This document shows, piece after piece, positions 44,696 through 52,431 of a stretch of 64,000 bases of DNA. The first letter of the stretch is position 1; every line of letters begins with the position of its first letter. Source of the stretch: an uncultured bacterium (lineage in GTDB: Bacteria > Cyanobacteriota > Vampirovibrionia > Gastranaerophilales > Gastranaerophilaceae); assembly GCA_947428835.1 (NCBI GenBank), contig CANENE010000007.1, positions 33,865 to 97,864 of the forward strand. The letters are read 5' to 3'. The notes under the pieces were generated by a model. It saw nothing but the letters and a program-made list of their open reading frames with translations. It made no database searches and was not told the DNA's origin. The position numbers and the translations under genes were made by a program.

Positions 44696-45733
44696 ATGAC
44701 AAAAGAAAAAATAATAGGAATACCAAGGGCTATGTCATATTATAATTATTTTCCTTTTTGGTATGGATTTTTTACAAAACTTGGAATTGAAATCGTTTTG
44801 TCTAATCCTACAACCAAAAAAACTATGTCAGATGGTGCAAGTCTTGTTGTGACTGAAACTTGCCTTCCAATTAAAGTCTATGTAGGCCACGTTTTGGATT
44901 TAATTGAAAAAGGCATTAAAAATATATTTGTTCCATCTATCCAATCAATTGCCCCAAAGATATATAACTGTTCCAAAATCAGAGGACTTCCCGATTTAAT
45001 CAGAAATGTCGTAAAAGGTGACTTTAATATAATTGAAGCAACCTTAGACAAATCCGAAAAAAATAATAATTTGATAGATTTTTTAGTCGAAATTGCAAAC
45101 CAATTCAATATTAAAGATATAAATACAATCAAAGAAGCGCAAAATCAGGGCTTTGTTGTTCAAAACAATTTCAATGTAATGGTTCAAAACGGTCTTGATT
45201 TCGATGAAGCACTGAAAAATGCCAAAATCGGACAAATTATTATTCCTCCAAAAAAAGAAAGTAAGCCTGTAAGCATCGCCCTTATTGGACACGGCTATAA
45301 TATTTATGATAAAAGAACCTGTATGGATATCTTTAAAAAACTTGATAAAATGGATATAAGAACTTATAATGCCTATCAGCTTACTCTTGAACAACTGGAA
45401 GGCGGAATGTCGAGTTTAGATGCCACCTGGTATTGGGCAAATCAACACGAAATGACAGGATGCGCAGGACACTACCTTCAAGATGAAAAAATAGATGGAA
45501 TTATCACTATCACAGCCTTTGGCTGTGGTCCTGACAGCTTAATGCTTGAAGATATCAAAAGAAAAGCAAAGAATTTTAATAAACCACTTTTAAATTTAAC
45601 AATAGATGAGCACACAGGAGAAGCAGGCTTTATCACAAGAATTGAAGCATTTTGCGATATGCTTTATAGAAATAAAAGGTCAAAAATCCTGAAAGAAAGA
45701 GAAAAAGTCGATAAAAAACTTTTAGAAATTTAG
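44696..45733 (+). CDS. Acyl-CoA dehydratase activase-related protein (DUF2229 type)
   Basis: A 345-residue protein of the family related to 2-hydroxyacyl-CoA dehydratase components. The start KIIGIPRAMSYYNYFPFWYG and ETCLPIKVYVGH are family hallmarks. Cys residues in ETCLP, NCSKIRG, GCAGHYL and FGCGPDS could bind an iron-sulfur cluster. The reaction is unknown. Such domains are often fused to an activase ATPase or sit beside dehydratase genes, but here the gene stands alone. It has its own promoter. Confidence 0.82.
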   Translation: MTKEKIIGIPRAMSYYNYFPFWYGFFTKLGIEIVLSNPTTKKTMSDGASLVVTETCLPIKVYVGHVLDLIEKGIKNIFVPSIQSIAPKIYNCSKIRGLPDLIRNVVKGDFNIIEATLDKSEKNNNLIDFLVEIANQFNIKDINTIKEAQNQGFVVQNNFNVMVQNGLDFDEALKNAKIGQIIIPPKKESKPVSIALIGHGYNIYDKRTCMDIFKKLDKMDIRTYNAYQLTLEQLEGGMSSLDATWYWANQHEMTGCAGHYLQDEKIDGIITITAFGCGPDSLMLEDIKRKAKNFNKPLLNLTIDEHTGEAGFITRIEAFCDMLYRNKRSKILKEREKVDKKLLEI

Positions 45734-45743
45734 TTTTTTACAA

Positions 45744-46019
45744 TCATTTATCTATTAAACTAAAACCTTTGGGGAGTCTTTTTTCAAGCTCTAAAAAAAG
45801 GTCTGATGGTTTTATTTCAAGCGCTTCACATATAGTTAAAATAGAAACCAGTTTAGGTTCATTTATTCCGTTTTCCATCCTGCTTAGCATTGATTTTTGA
45901 ATATCGTATTCATATGCTAATAGTCTTTGGGATTTGTTTTGCGCCGTACGCTTTTCTTTAATTAAATCGGCCAGTATTTGTATTGCGATTTTTGCTTTTT
46001 TTGAATTTGCATGTTGCAT
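45744..46019 (-). CDS. XRE-family helix-turn-helix regulator
   Basis: A 91-residue DNA-binding protein. The HTH spans about 32-85: LAYEYDIQKSMLSRMENGINEPKL is the Cro/CI-type recognition region and ALEIKPSDLF closes it. It probably represses itself and/or the divergent prepilin gene at 46155. A 10-bp direct repeat in the gap overlaps its start codon. No ribosome-binding site precedes the ATG, so translation may be leaderless. It is convergent with the activase-related gene, 10 bp away. Confidence 0.88.
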   Translation of the reverse strand: MQHANSKKAKIAIQILADLIKEKRTAQNKSQRLLAYEYDIQKSMLSRMENGINEPKLVSILTICEALEIKPSDLFLELEKRLPKGFSLIDK

Positions 46020-46068
46020 ATATAGAATTTTATGTGATAATATGACATGGATGTATCTATATATAGAA
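46018..46068. promoter_or_regulatory. Paired 10-bp direct repeat, candidate operator
   Basis: ATATATAGAA occurs at 46018-46027 and again at 46059-46068, 41 bp apart, between the XRE regulator and the prepilin gene. One copy covers the regulator's start codon. The spacing is near four helical turns. Confidence 0.4.
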
Positions 46069-46154
46069 CCGTGTAAACCTTTCTATTTTAGGTAATTATA
46101 AAGGATATTATAAATTTTAAATAGACACTTGTAGCAATAAATTAGGATAATTTT

Positions 46155-47594
46155 ATGAAAAAAGCTTTTAGTTTAATAGAACTTTTAATAAGTCTGATTA
46201 TAATTTCTCTGCTTTTAGGAGCATTTGCTCCGATTATCACTAAAAAACTCAAAGCAACTGATATAACAGTTGGAAGTTTTAGTAGTAATAATCAAAATAC
46301 GGAACTTAAAAATAATGCACCCCAATCGCAGAAAGATTGCGATAAATTCAATGCACTGTTTATTCCCGCTTCTATGAATGGCGGAAAAAATATCTGTATT
46401 ACAAAATATAATATGGGCGATAATGGTTTACCCCTCACTGCAGCACAAATTTTATCCGTTAACCAAACATGCACAAACAAGGGCAACTGCTGTTGGAAAG
46501 GTACAACTTCACCAACATGCGGACTAAGCGGAAATAGCGGCGCTGATTACAGCGGCTGCAGTCGAACAGTTTGTCAGTGGGCAGCTGCAAATGCTTCTTG
46601 CGCTTCTTATGCTCCAAACGGCACAAAAGCAGGGGGGTGGAGGCTACCAACAAATAGTGAATTTAGCGTTTGGGCACAATATGCAACACTGCTAAATAAT
46701 AATAAAGGTAAAGATGGCTTGCAGCTTTGTGTTAATCCTGAAACTGCAGGCGATGCAAGCGGCTATGTTGCATGTTCCATAGGGCGAAATTTATGTACCG
46801 GTTCGGCAGATAACCATTGTTATCCATATACCCTATGGTCACAAACACCATACCCGAATAGTAATGAAATTAAATATTATACAGTTGTTAACACTTTAAA
46901 ATTGTCCGATTTGGAACAAAAACTTACTGCAAGCGTAAGATGTGTTTATGATGGCTTGAATGACTATGATATAGCTCAAAAACCATCTGAAAAAGATCCC
47001 GAGCCCGAACAATCCCCAAAAACTTGCAATCCTGAAACCGTGACGTTAGCAGGCACAGATACGAAAGTAACAAAATTCAACATGGGAGATGATTCAGCCT
47101 GCTCAAGAGACATAATAGAGGGAATGTCAGGAGTGACTTTTGTACCTGTAGGCACAAATTGCACAAATGAACTCTGCTGCTGGTACGGGGTAACTGCTAT
47201 TGGAAGCACCTGTACAAATGTAGGCGGGGTTTATTCAGGATGCAACAGAACCGTTTGCAAGTGGCAGGCTGCAAAGAAAATTTGTGAATCAATGGGTGAC
47301 GGTTGGAAACTTCCTGATACATCCAATTCTATGGCAACCTGGTATCCGAATAATTCTACAGCATCAACAGGCTTAATGCTTTGCGATCAAACAACGACCG
47401 GCACTTCGGCCTCTAAATGCGTTCATGTGGTTAGTTGTCTTGGTGCCTACGGCAACACCTGCTTTCCATATGATGTATGGGCTCACAGTGAAAATGGCAA
47501 AAATGCCCAAAGCAGCGGGTTAGGTGATAGGACTTGGCGCGGATTCGCATATGATAAGTCCGGCGCCTTTAGCGTTCGATGCGTAAAAGAATAA
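46155..47594 (+). CDS. Prepilin-type Cys-rich Lcl_C-like protein
   Basis: A 479-residue secreted pseudopilin-like protein. The N-terminus MKKA-FSLIELLISLIIISLL is a class III (type IV prepilin) leader, with cleavage expected between A4 and F5 (Ala in place of the usual Gly) and Glu at mature position 5. Two Cys-rich domains follow. The first (about 50-275) closely matches repeats of the protein at 1-2456 (NCCWKG, SGCSRTVCQW, WRLPTNSEFSVWAQY, GLQLC, VRCVYDG). The second (about 290-479) is a divergent copy (LCCWYG, SGCNRTVCKW, WKLPD, CFPYDVW, VRCVKE). It would be assembled or displayed by a type IV pilus/type II secretion machine encoded elsewhere. TTAGGA precedes the ATG. Confidence 0.85.
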   Translation: MKKAFSLIELLISLIIISLLLGAFAPIITKKLKATDITVGSFSSNNQNTELKNNAPQSQKDCDKFNALFIPASMNGGKNICITKYNMGDNGLPLTAAQILSVNQTCTNKGNCCWKGTTSPTCGLSGNSGADYSGCSRTVCQWAAANASCASYAPNGTKAGGWRLPTNSEFSVWAQYATLLNNNKGKDGLQLCVNPETAGDASGYVACSIGRNLCTGSADNHCYPYTLWSQTPYPNSNEIKYYTVVNTLKLSDLEQKLTASVRCVYDGLNDYDIAQKPSEKDPEPEQSPKTCNPETVTLAGTDTKVTKFNMGDDSACSRDIIEGMSGVTFVPVGTNCTNELCCWYGVTAIGSTCTNVGGVYSGCNRTVCKWQAAKKICESMGDGWKLPDTSNSMATWYPNNSTASTGLMLCDQTTTGTSASKCVHVVSCLGAYGNTCFPYDVWAHSENGKNAQSSGLGDRTWRGFAYDKSGAFSVRCVKE

Positions 47595-47624
47595 GTTTTC
47601 ATGTTATTTTTTGTGTTAGATTAC

Positions 47625-47659
47625 GAGGCTTTTTCTTGGTTGATTAAGTCTCTTTTTTT
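47625..47659 (+). terminator. Terminator of the prepilin-type gene
   Basis: GAGGCTT (47625-47631) pairs with AAGTCTC (47645-47651) with one G-T wobble, followed by eight T residues. It is the counterpart of the terminator at 2481. Confidence 0.75.
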
Positions 47660-47665
47660 CTACCC

Positions 47666-47763
47666 GTCACCCTGAACTCGTTTCAAGGTCTTACCAGGTT
47701 CGAAATATTACATTTGTTTTTTACATCCCGACACCTCGGATACTGAAACAAGTTCTGCATGAC
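47666..47763. repeat. REPIN-like element, copy 2
   Basis: A 98-bp unit with the same ends as copy 1 (GTCACCCTGAACTCGTTTCA at the left, and CTGAAACAAGTTC near the right end). It is more diverged in the middle and has lost some stem pairs (CAAGGTC, GTTCTGCATGAC). It again lies directly after a terminator of an Lcl_C-like gene. Confidence 0.7.
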
Positions 47764-48068
47764 ATACTCTGTACATATCTACACCTAATTGTAAACAAAT
47801 GTAACAAATAAATCCAAACAGGCAATTATTTAAAACCAATATACTTTATATATATGTAAGGCATAACAAACCCCTCAAAACAAATTTTACACACATAAAA
47901 CACACTACTAACAACTACACACTAACCTTTCACACGAGAATCAAGCAAAAAGATTTTTGTAAACCTCTTAATTGCTAAGAGGTTTTTTATTATGTTAAAA
48001 TTAATTTAGTCAATTTTTTTCTTTCAGCTGTTTTATAGTATTGAAAAGTTTTAGGAAAGTAAAATTAA
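47764..48068 (+). other. Gene-free A/C-rich stretch with an orphan terminator
   Basis: About 300 bases without a plausible ORF. The part 47870-47945 is almost free of G on the plus strand (for example ACACACATAAAACACACTAC). Close behind it is a good terminator at 47961-47990. Something is transcribed into this terminator, perhaps a small RNA from the TA-rich segment near 47840-47855; no confident promoter can be placed. The remaining 80 bases lead into the 48069 gene. Confidence 0.4.
47961..47990 (+). terminator. Orphan intrinsic terminator
   Basis: AAACCTCTTA (47961-47970) and TAAGAGGTTT (47976-47985) form a 10-bp stem with a 5-base loop and a T-tail. It lies about 370 bases after the nearest upstream stop codon, beyond that gene's own terminator. 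Confidence 0.8.
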
Positions 48069-48722
48069 ATGTCAGGTATAAACGCATACAATTCAGCTTT
48101 ACAACATCATCGCTCATACCCAAATAAAATATATGAATATGAGCTTTCAAAATCTATGCTTGCTCAAGCCAGAAGAGCTGCCCTTATGGAACAAAGTGCA
48201 AAAGCTAAAACCCATGAAACACAAGAGCAACAACATAATTTGAGCTTTTCAAAACAGGAAGCAGAAGCTTTAAAACAAGCATATATTACAGACAACAACA
48301 TATTTACAGATTCCAATTTGACCCGTCAGGAAAAAGAGGTCAAAAGATTCACCACAAGAACAAGTCTCAATTTTCTTCCAAATGGCAAGTGCCAGCTTGT
48401 AACAAGAGAAGGTATCAAGGCTGTTTCTTCAAAAAACATCAAAGAAGATTCAAAACATTTTATTAATGAAGCCAAAAACCCGGAAGGATTTGAAATAAGA
48501 GGAAAAAAACGAGGATATGATACAAAGATTTTTCTTACATATAATAGCATAGATAAACAATGCCTTGAACATATCATTAACAATAAACCCGGCAAAAAGA
48601 AAGATATGTCATTTACTGATTTATCTTCCGAAAAAAATCCCGTTTTAAAAGTAAAACAAAGAGCCTGCCAGTTGCTTGACACACTTGATGATATCTATAG
48701 CATTACGTCTTATGAAGAATAA
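48069..48722 (+). CDS. Hypothetical soluble protein
   Basis: A 217-residue hydrophilic, Lys/Gln-rich protein with no signal peptide or membrane helix. An N-terminal Tyr/His/Asn-rich segment (MSGINAYNSALQHHRSYPNK) leads to a helical Ala/Gln region (residues 25-60), then a beta-like part (TSLNFLPNGKCQLVTREG). I recognise no family. AGGAAAG stands 10 bases before the ATG. It is a single gene, convergent with the polyprenyl-phosphate transferase gene. Confidence 0.7.
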   Translation: MSGINAYNSALQHHRSYPNKIYEYELSKSMLAQARRAALMEQSAKAKTHETQEQQHNLSFSKQEAEALKQAYITDNNIFTDSNLTRQEKEVKRFTTRTSLNFLPNGKCQLVTREGIKAVSSKNIKEDSKHFINEAKNPEGFEIRGKKRGYDTKIFLTYNSIDKQCLEHIINNKPGKKKDMSFTDLSSEKNPVLKVKQRACQLLDTLDDIYSITSYEE

Positions 48723-48735
48723 AATACTATTTATT

Positions 48736-49788
48736 TTATTCCTTTGGCTCCTGCTTTTTAATTAATTTAGAAACAACATTCAAGATAATTAAAACGCCGA
48801 TTAAACTTAGCGTTATTATTATAAATTTGCTTCTTGTACTTACAACAATTATAGATAATATTGCACAAATAAGAGAAAAAGTACTTAAAAGGATAACAAT
48901 TTTATCTTGTTTATAACCTGCATGAAGAAGCTTATGATGAATATGTTCGCTATCCGCTACAAAAGGACTTGTACCTTTAAGCATTCTTCTAAAAGAAGAA
49001 TAAACAACATCCATCAAAGGAACTGCCAAAATTAAAATCGGAAGATACATAGTATAGCCGTTTGAAACATTTACAATACCGGTTATAGATAATGTTGCAA
49101 GTAAAAATCCCGCATACAAGGCACCGCTGTCTCCCATAAATATTTTTGCAGGATTATAGTTAAATGTTAAAAACGAACACATTGCACCCATTAAAATAAA
49201 TGCAATTAAAGCATTGATTGATGTTGCAGGCGCAAGCACAAGAGAAACGATTCCTATAGCTATAGCTGAAATGCTTACAATGGAACCTGCCAGACCATCT
49301 ATTCCATCTATAAAATTAATTGCATTTGTGATACCTACTATCCAAAGCAAAGTTATGGGATAAGACATAAAACCAAGTGAAATTGGGTCTCCAAAGGGAT
49401 TATAGAGCACATCTATCCGAACCCCGAGTAAAATTACAATTGTTGCAACGGCAACTTGAATAAACAACTTAAATTTAGCATTCAAACAAAATAAATCATC
49501 AACAAGCCCCATAAGAAACATCAAAGAGCCTCCGACAATTATTGCTGAAAGCCCCTGTCCTTTAGGATAATAGCTTAATAATACCAAAAACAAAAAAGTA
49601 AGCACTACAGAAAGCCAAATAGCAACACCACCGAGTCTTGAGATATCTCCATGGTGGATTTTTCTTTCATTTGGAACATCTACAAGATGCTTTTTTTTAG
49701 AATAGTATATAACAAGCGGAACTATAAAAATTCCAAGCAAATAAGCTATTATTGTCCCTAATACGTGGGCTTGCGACAGTTTAATCAT
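48736..49788 (-). CDS. WecA/TagO-type polyprenyl-phosphate GlcNAc-1-phosphate transferase
   Basis: An integral membrane enzyme of the MraY/WecA family, 350 residues with about ten helices. It moves a sugar-1-phosphate from UDP-sugar to undecaprenyl phosphate and starts surface-glycan synthesis. The catalytic motifs are GLVDDLF, NAINFIDGIDGLAG and FMGDSGAL, plus the cytoplasmic HIHHKLLHAG loop typical of WecA/TagO and unlike MraY. Its product is the kind of substrate an LCP enzyme (18883) would transfer. It follows glyA by 16 bp, and its AGGAG overlaps the glyA stop region. Confidence 0.92.
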   Translation of the reverse strand: MIKLSQAHVLGTIIAYLLGIFIVPLVIYYSKKKHLVDVPNERKIHHGDISRLGGVAIWLSVVLTFLFLVLLSYYPKGQGLSAIIVGGSLMFLMGLVDDLFCLNAKFKLFIQVAVATIVILLGVRIDVLYNPFGDPISLGFMSYPITLLWIVGITNAINFIDGIDGLAGSIVSISAIAIGIVSLVLAPATSINALIAFILMGAMCSFLTFNYNPAKIFMGDSGALYAGFLLATLSITGIVNVSNGYTMYLPILILAVPLMDVVYSSFRRMLKGTSPFVADSEHIHHKLLHAGYKQDKIVILLSTFSLICAILSIIVVSTRSKFIIITLSLIGVLIILNVVSKLIKKQEPKE

Positions 49789-49804
49789 TTTTTATATTTA
49801 TCTC

Positions 49805-51040
49805 CTACATTTCAGGGTATAGTGGAAATTCCCTGCATAATTCAAGGCTTCTTTTTCTTATATTTTCTTTTTCATCATTTTGAAGAATTGCATCAGCTAT
49901 AATTTTTGCAATTTCTTTCATCTGCTCTTCTTTCATGCCTCTTGTTGTAACTGCGGCAGTACCGATTCTAACACCTGATGTTACAAAAGGAGACTTTGTA
50001 TCATTTGGAACTGTGTTTTTATTTGCAGTAATTCCAACTTCTTCAAGCAGGTTTGCAACATCTTTTCCTGTTTTGTCAAGGCGCCTTAAATCAAGTGTCA
50101 TAACGTGATTTTCGGATTTGCCGCCTACAATATCAATACCATTAGCCATCAACTCTTGCGCTAAGCATTTTGAATTTTCTACAACCTGAATGGCATATTT
50201 TTTGAACTCTTCACTTTGAGCTTCTTTCAATGCTACTGCTTTTGCTGCAATAACGTGTTCTAAAGGTCCTCCTTGAATACCCGGGAAAACTGCCTTATCA
50301 ATACCGTCTTTATGGTATTCTTTACACATAATAATTCCGCCCCTTGGGCCTCTTAGGGTTTTATGGGTCGTAGTTGTTACAAAATCAGCATAAGGCACAG
50401 GACTTGGATGGACTCCTGCAGCGACTAGCGCCGCAATGTGGGCAATATCAACCAAAAGATAAGCATCAACTTCTTTTGCAACATTTGAGAAAAATTCAAA
50501 ATCAATAATTCTTGAATAATTGCTTGCCCCTGCAATGATTAATTTTGGTTTATGTTCAAGTGCTTTTTTTCGAACATCATCATAATCTATAACGCCATTT
50601 TCATCCACACCATAGGATATAACATTATAATTTATGCCTGAAAAATTAACAGGTGAACCATGGGATAAATGACCGCCATTAGATAAATCCATCCCCATTA
50701 TGGTATCACCCATCTTAAGAGCATAGGTAAAAACCGCCATATTCGCTTGTGCACCTGAATGAGGCTGTACGTTGGCATGGTCGCATCCAAATAGTTCGCA
50801 GCACCTTTTTTGAGCAAGTTCTTCAATTTTATCTACATTTTCGCAGCCGTTATAAAATCTTTTATATGGTTTTCCTTCCGCATATTTGTTTGTTAAAACA
50901 CTTCCCTGTGCTGCCATAACTGCCATTGAAGTAAAATTTTCGGAAGCAATAAGTTCTATTGTATTTTGCTGCCTTTTAAGCTCAAGCTCAATATAATGAG
51001 CAACTTCTTTATCCGTTTTTCTTATTATATCCAATTCCAT
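49805..51040 (-). CDS. glyA: Serine hydroxymethyltransferase
   Basis: A PLP enzyme interconverting serine + tetrahydrofolate and glycine + methylene-tetrahydrofolate, the main one-carbon source. The 411-residue length is standard. It carries [42 protein letters not shown], the PLP-Lys motif [14 protein letters not shown] and [14 protein letters not shown]. It heads an operon with the WecA/TagO gene. GAGGAG lies upstream of the ATG and a good promoter lies at 51084-51112. Confidence 0.97.
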   Translation of the reverse strand: MELDIIRKTDKEVAHYIELELKRQQNTIELIASENFTSMAVMAAQGSVLTNKYAEGKPYKRFYNGCENVDKIEELAQKRCCELFGCDHANVQPHSGAQANMAVFTYALKMGDTIMGMDLSNGGHLSHGSPVNFSGINYNVISYGVDENGVIDYDDVRKKALEHKPKLIIAGASNYSRIIDFEFFSNVAKEVDAYLLVDIAHIAALVAAGVHPSPVPYADFVTTTTHKTLRGPRGGIIMCKEYHKDGIDKAVFPGIQGGPLEHVIAAKAVALKEAQSEEFKKYAIQVVENSKCLAQELMANGIDIVGGKSENHVMTLDLRRLDKTGKDVANLLEEVGITANKNTVPNDTKSPFVTSGVRIGTAAVTTRGMKEEQMKEIAKIIADAILQNDEKENIRKRSLELCREFPLYPEM

Positions 51041-51083
51041 TTATAAAACTCCTCATGCCTTATCCCATGCCAATTTATATTAT

Positions 51084-51112
51084 ATTTTATCTTAAAATTT
51101 GTTTTGGTGCAA
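51084..51112 (-). promoter_or_regulatory. Promoter of glyA operon
   Basis: On the minus strand TTGCAC (complement of 51107-51112), 17 bp, TAAAAT (complement of 51084-51089), about 44 bases before the glyA ATG. Confidence 0.6.
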
Positions 51113-51158
51113 AAATTAACATTTAGGTGTTTTATAATAATTACGAGGATATTTTTTT

Positions 51159-51758
51159 ATGCATATTAATAAAACCAACAATTACATAAGTTTTCAAAGA
51201 GCAATTAAAGTATATTCACAATCAAATAGAATTGATGATGGCAAAAGGGTTAATGGCAGTACAAGGGCTGTATTTTACACACTATATGATAAATCCGATA
51301 TACCAAGCACTCTAAAAACGGAAAGTATCTACGATAGTGAAACTTCAAGAAAAATAAGAGAATTTCTTTTAGCGCAAATTAAAGACTACAGCCCTCAAAC
51401 AGGCTTTTTATTAAGAAAGATAAACGGTGAAATCTATCTTTTTACAGGCAAAGATGTAAAAGAAGTTCAAATAGCGGATGATAAACTTTCGCACAAAAAC
51501 AGCCGCTCTAAAAATCAAATAGGCAAAGATTTGTATGAAAACCCGACATCAAATTCTATCAAGGCGCAAAAAAGAGCTGAAAGAAAATTTGAAAAAATAA
51601 AAGCAAAAAATTATCAAAATAGAGATGAAAAGCTGTTAAAGATGGTTGAAGCAGATACTAAAATTACAATAAATATGGATAGCACCCATAAAGCAGAATC
51701 TATTGAATATTTTAGCAAAAAAGACGATAACATCACTAAAAACACTCTTGTTATATAA
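51159..51758 (+). CDS. Tandem paralogue 1 with MxI[SN]...SF N-terminus
   Basis: A 199-residue basic, soluble protein with no signal peptide. It opens MHINKTNNYISFQRAIKVYS, with the shared signature ending ISFQ at 10-13. The body is Lys-rich with EIYLFTGKDVKEVQ and a late Lys/Asp-rich segment (RDEKLLKMVEAD). Its neighbour at 51768 shows the same N-terminus, YLFTG and LLEMVE landmarks, so the two arose by tandem duplication and then diverged. I recognise no family. The gene is nine bases before the next start and the pair is likely one transcript. Confidence 0.75.
   Translation: MHINKTNNYISFQRAIKVYSQSNRIDDGKRVNGSTRAVFYTLYDKSDIPSTLKTESIYDSETSRKIREFLLAQIKDYSPQTGFLLRKINGEIYLFTGKDVKEVQIADDKLSHKNSRSKNQIGKDLYENPTSNSIKAQKRAERKFEKIKAKNYQNRDEKLLKMVEADTKITINMDSTHKAESIEYFSKKDDNITKNTLVI
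51184..51209 (+). repeat. 26-bp exact repeat, copy 1
   Basis: Identical to 51796-51821 and encoding ISFQRAI, flanked by more diverged sequence. Conservation at DNA level is concentrated at the N-terminal motif. Confidence 0.85.
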
Positions 51759-51767
51759 GGAAAATAA

Positions 51768-52355
51768 ATGCACATAAACAGAATAAACACAAACAACATA
51801 AGTTTTCAAAGAGCAATTAAAATAGAAACAAATGCAAACTACCATAGAGGTGTCGAAAATCATAGAGTCACACCTTTTGTTTGGGGTGTTTTGCAAACTA
51901 TGAAATCAAATTATAATTATTTTGATGATAAAAAAGAAGCGTCAGAAGTTGGCAGATTTCTTAAAAGTAAAATCGCAGATTATGACAAAAAAGATTTTTC
52001 AATAAGAAATATTGAATACGAAGCATATCTTTTTACAGGGCAAGAAGCAAGAAAAGCTCAAACTATAGATAAAGAAACACGAATTAAATTTAAAGAACTT
52101 GATAAAAGATACATGGATGAAAATATGGATGATAAGCTTTATAAAATCTATAGAAAAAATATCTATATGGAAAAAGACAGAAGACTGCTTGAAATGGTTG
52201 AAAATGGTGAAGACGATAAACCTGATACAAAACTGTTTTTGAAACAAAATGAATCAACAGGCAAGCTTGATTCAATAACATATAAATCAGTAATATTTGA
52301 AAACAATAAATATAAAACAATAGAATGTGATAATTTAGTAATAAATAACAAATAA
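51768..52355 (+). CDS. Tandem paralogue 2 with MxI[SN]...SF N-terminus
   Basis: A 195-residue soluble protein starting MHINRINTNNISFQRAIKIE. It shares with the preceding gene the first 18 or so residues, EAYLFTGQEARKAQ, and RRLLEMVENGED. The middle is diverged (YNYFDDKKEASEVGRFLKSK). Charged residues dominate and there is no membrane segment. The function is unknown. AAGGAAAATAA precedes the ATG. It ends before typA, which has its own leader of about 75 bases. Confidence 0.75.
   Translation: MHINRINTNNISFQRAIKIETNANYHRGVENHRVTPFVWGVLQTMKSNYNYFDDKKEASEVGRFLKSKIADYDKKDFSIRNIEYEAYLFTGQEARKAQTIDKETRIKFKELDKRYMDENMDDKLYKIYRKNIYMEKDRRLLEMVENGEDDKPDTKLFLKQNESTGKLDSITYKSVIFENNKYKTIECDNLVINNK
51796..51821 (+). 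repeat. 26-bp exact repeat, copy 2
   Basis: Second copy of the sequence at 51184-51209, in the same reading frame and the same place relative to the start codon, give or take one codon. Confidence 0.85.
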
Positions 52356-52431
52356 ATTCAATTTGAATTTTTTGAAAATTTTTGTTGTAGAATATTAAAG
52401 TAAAGCAATATACTACCTAGGATTAACAATC

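Noticed and set aside
47690..47712. GGTTCGAAAT resembling a tRNA T-arm
   Set aside because: No acceptor stem or anticodon arm can be built around it; it is the middle of the REPIN-like unit.
51041..51083. Glycine riboswitch ahead of glyA
   Set aside because: The leader between the predicted promoter and the ATG is only about 35-45 bases, too short for a known aptamer.
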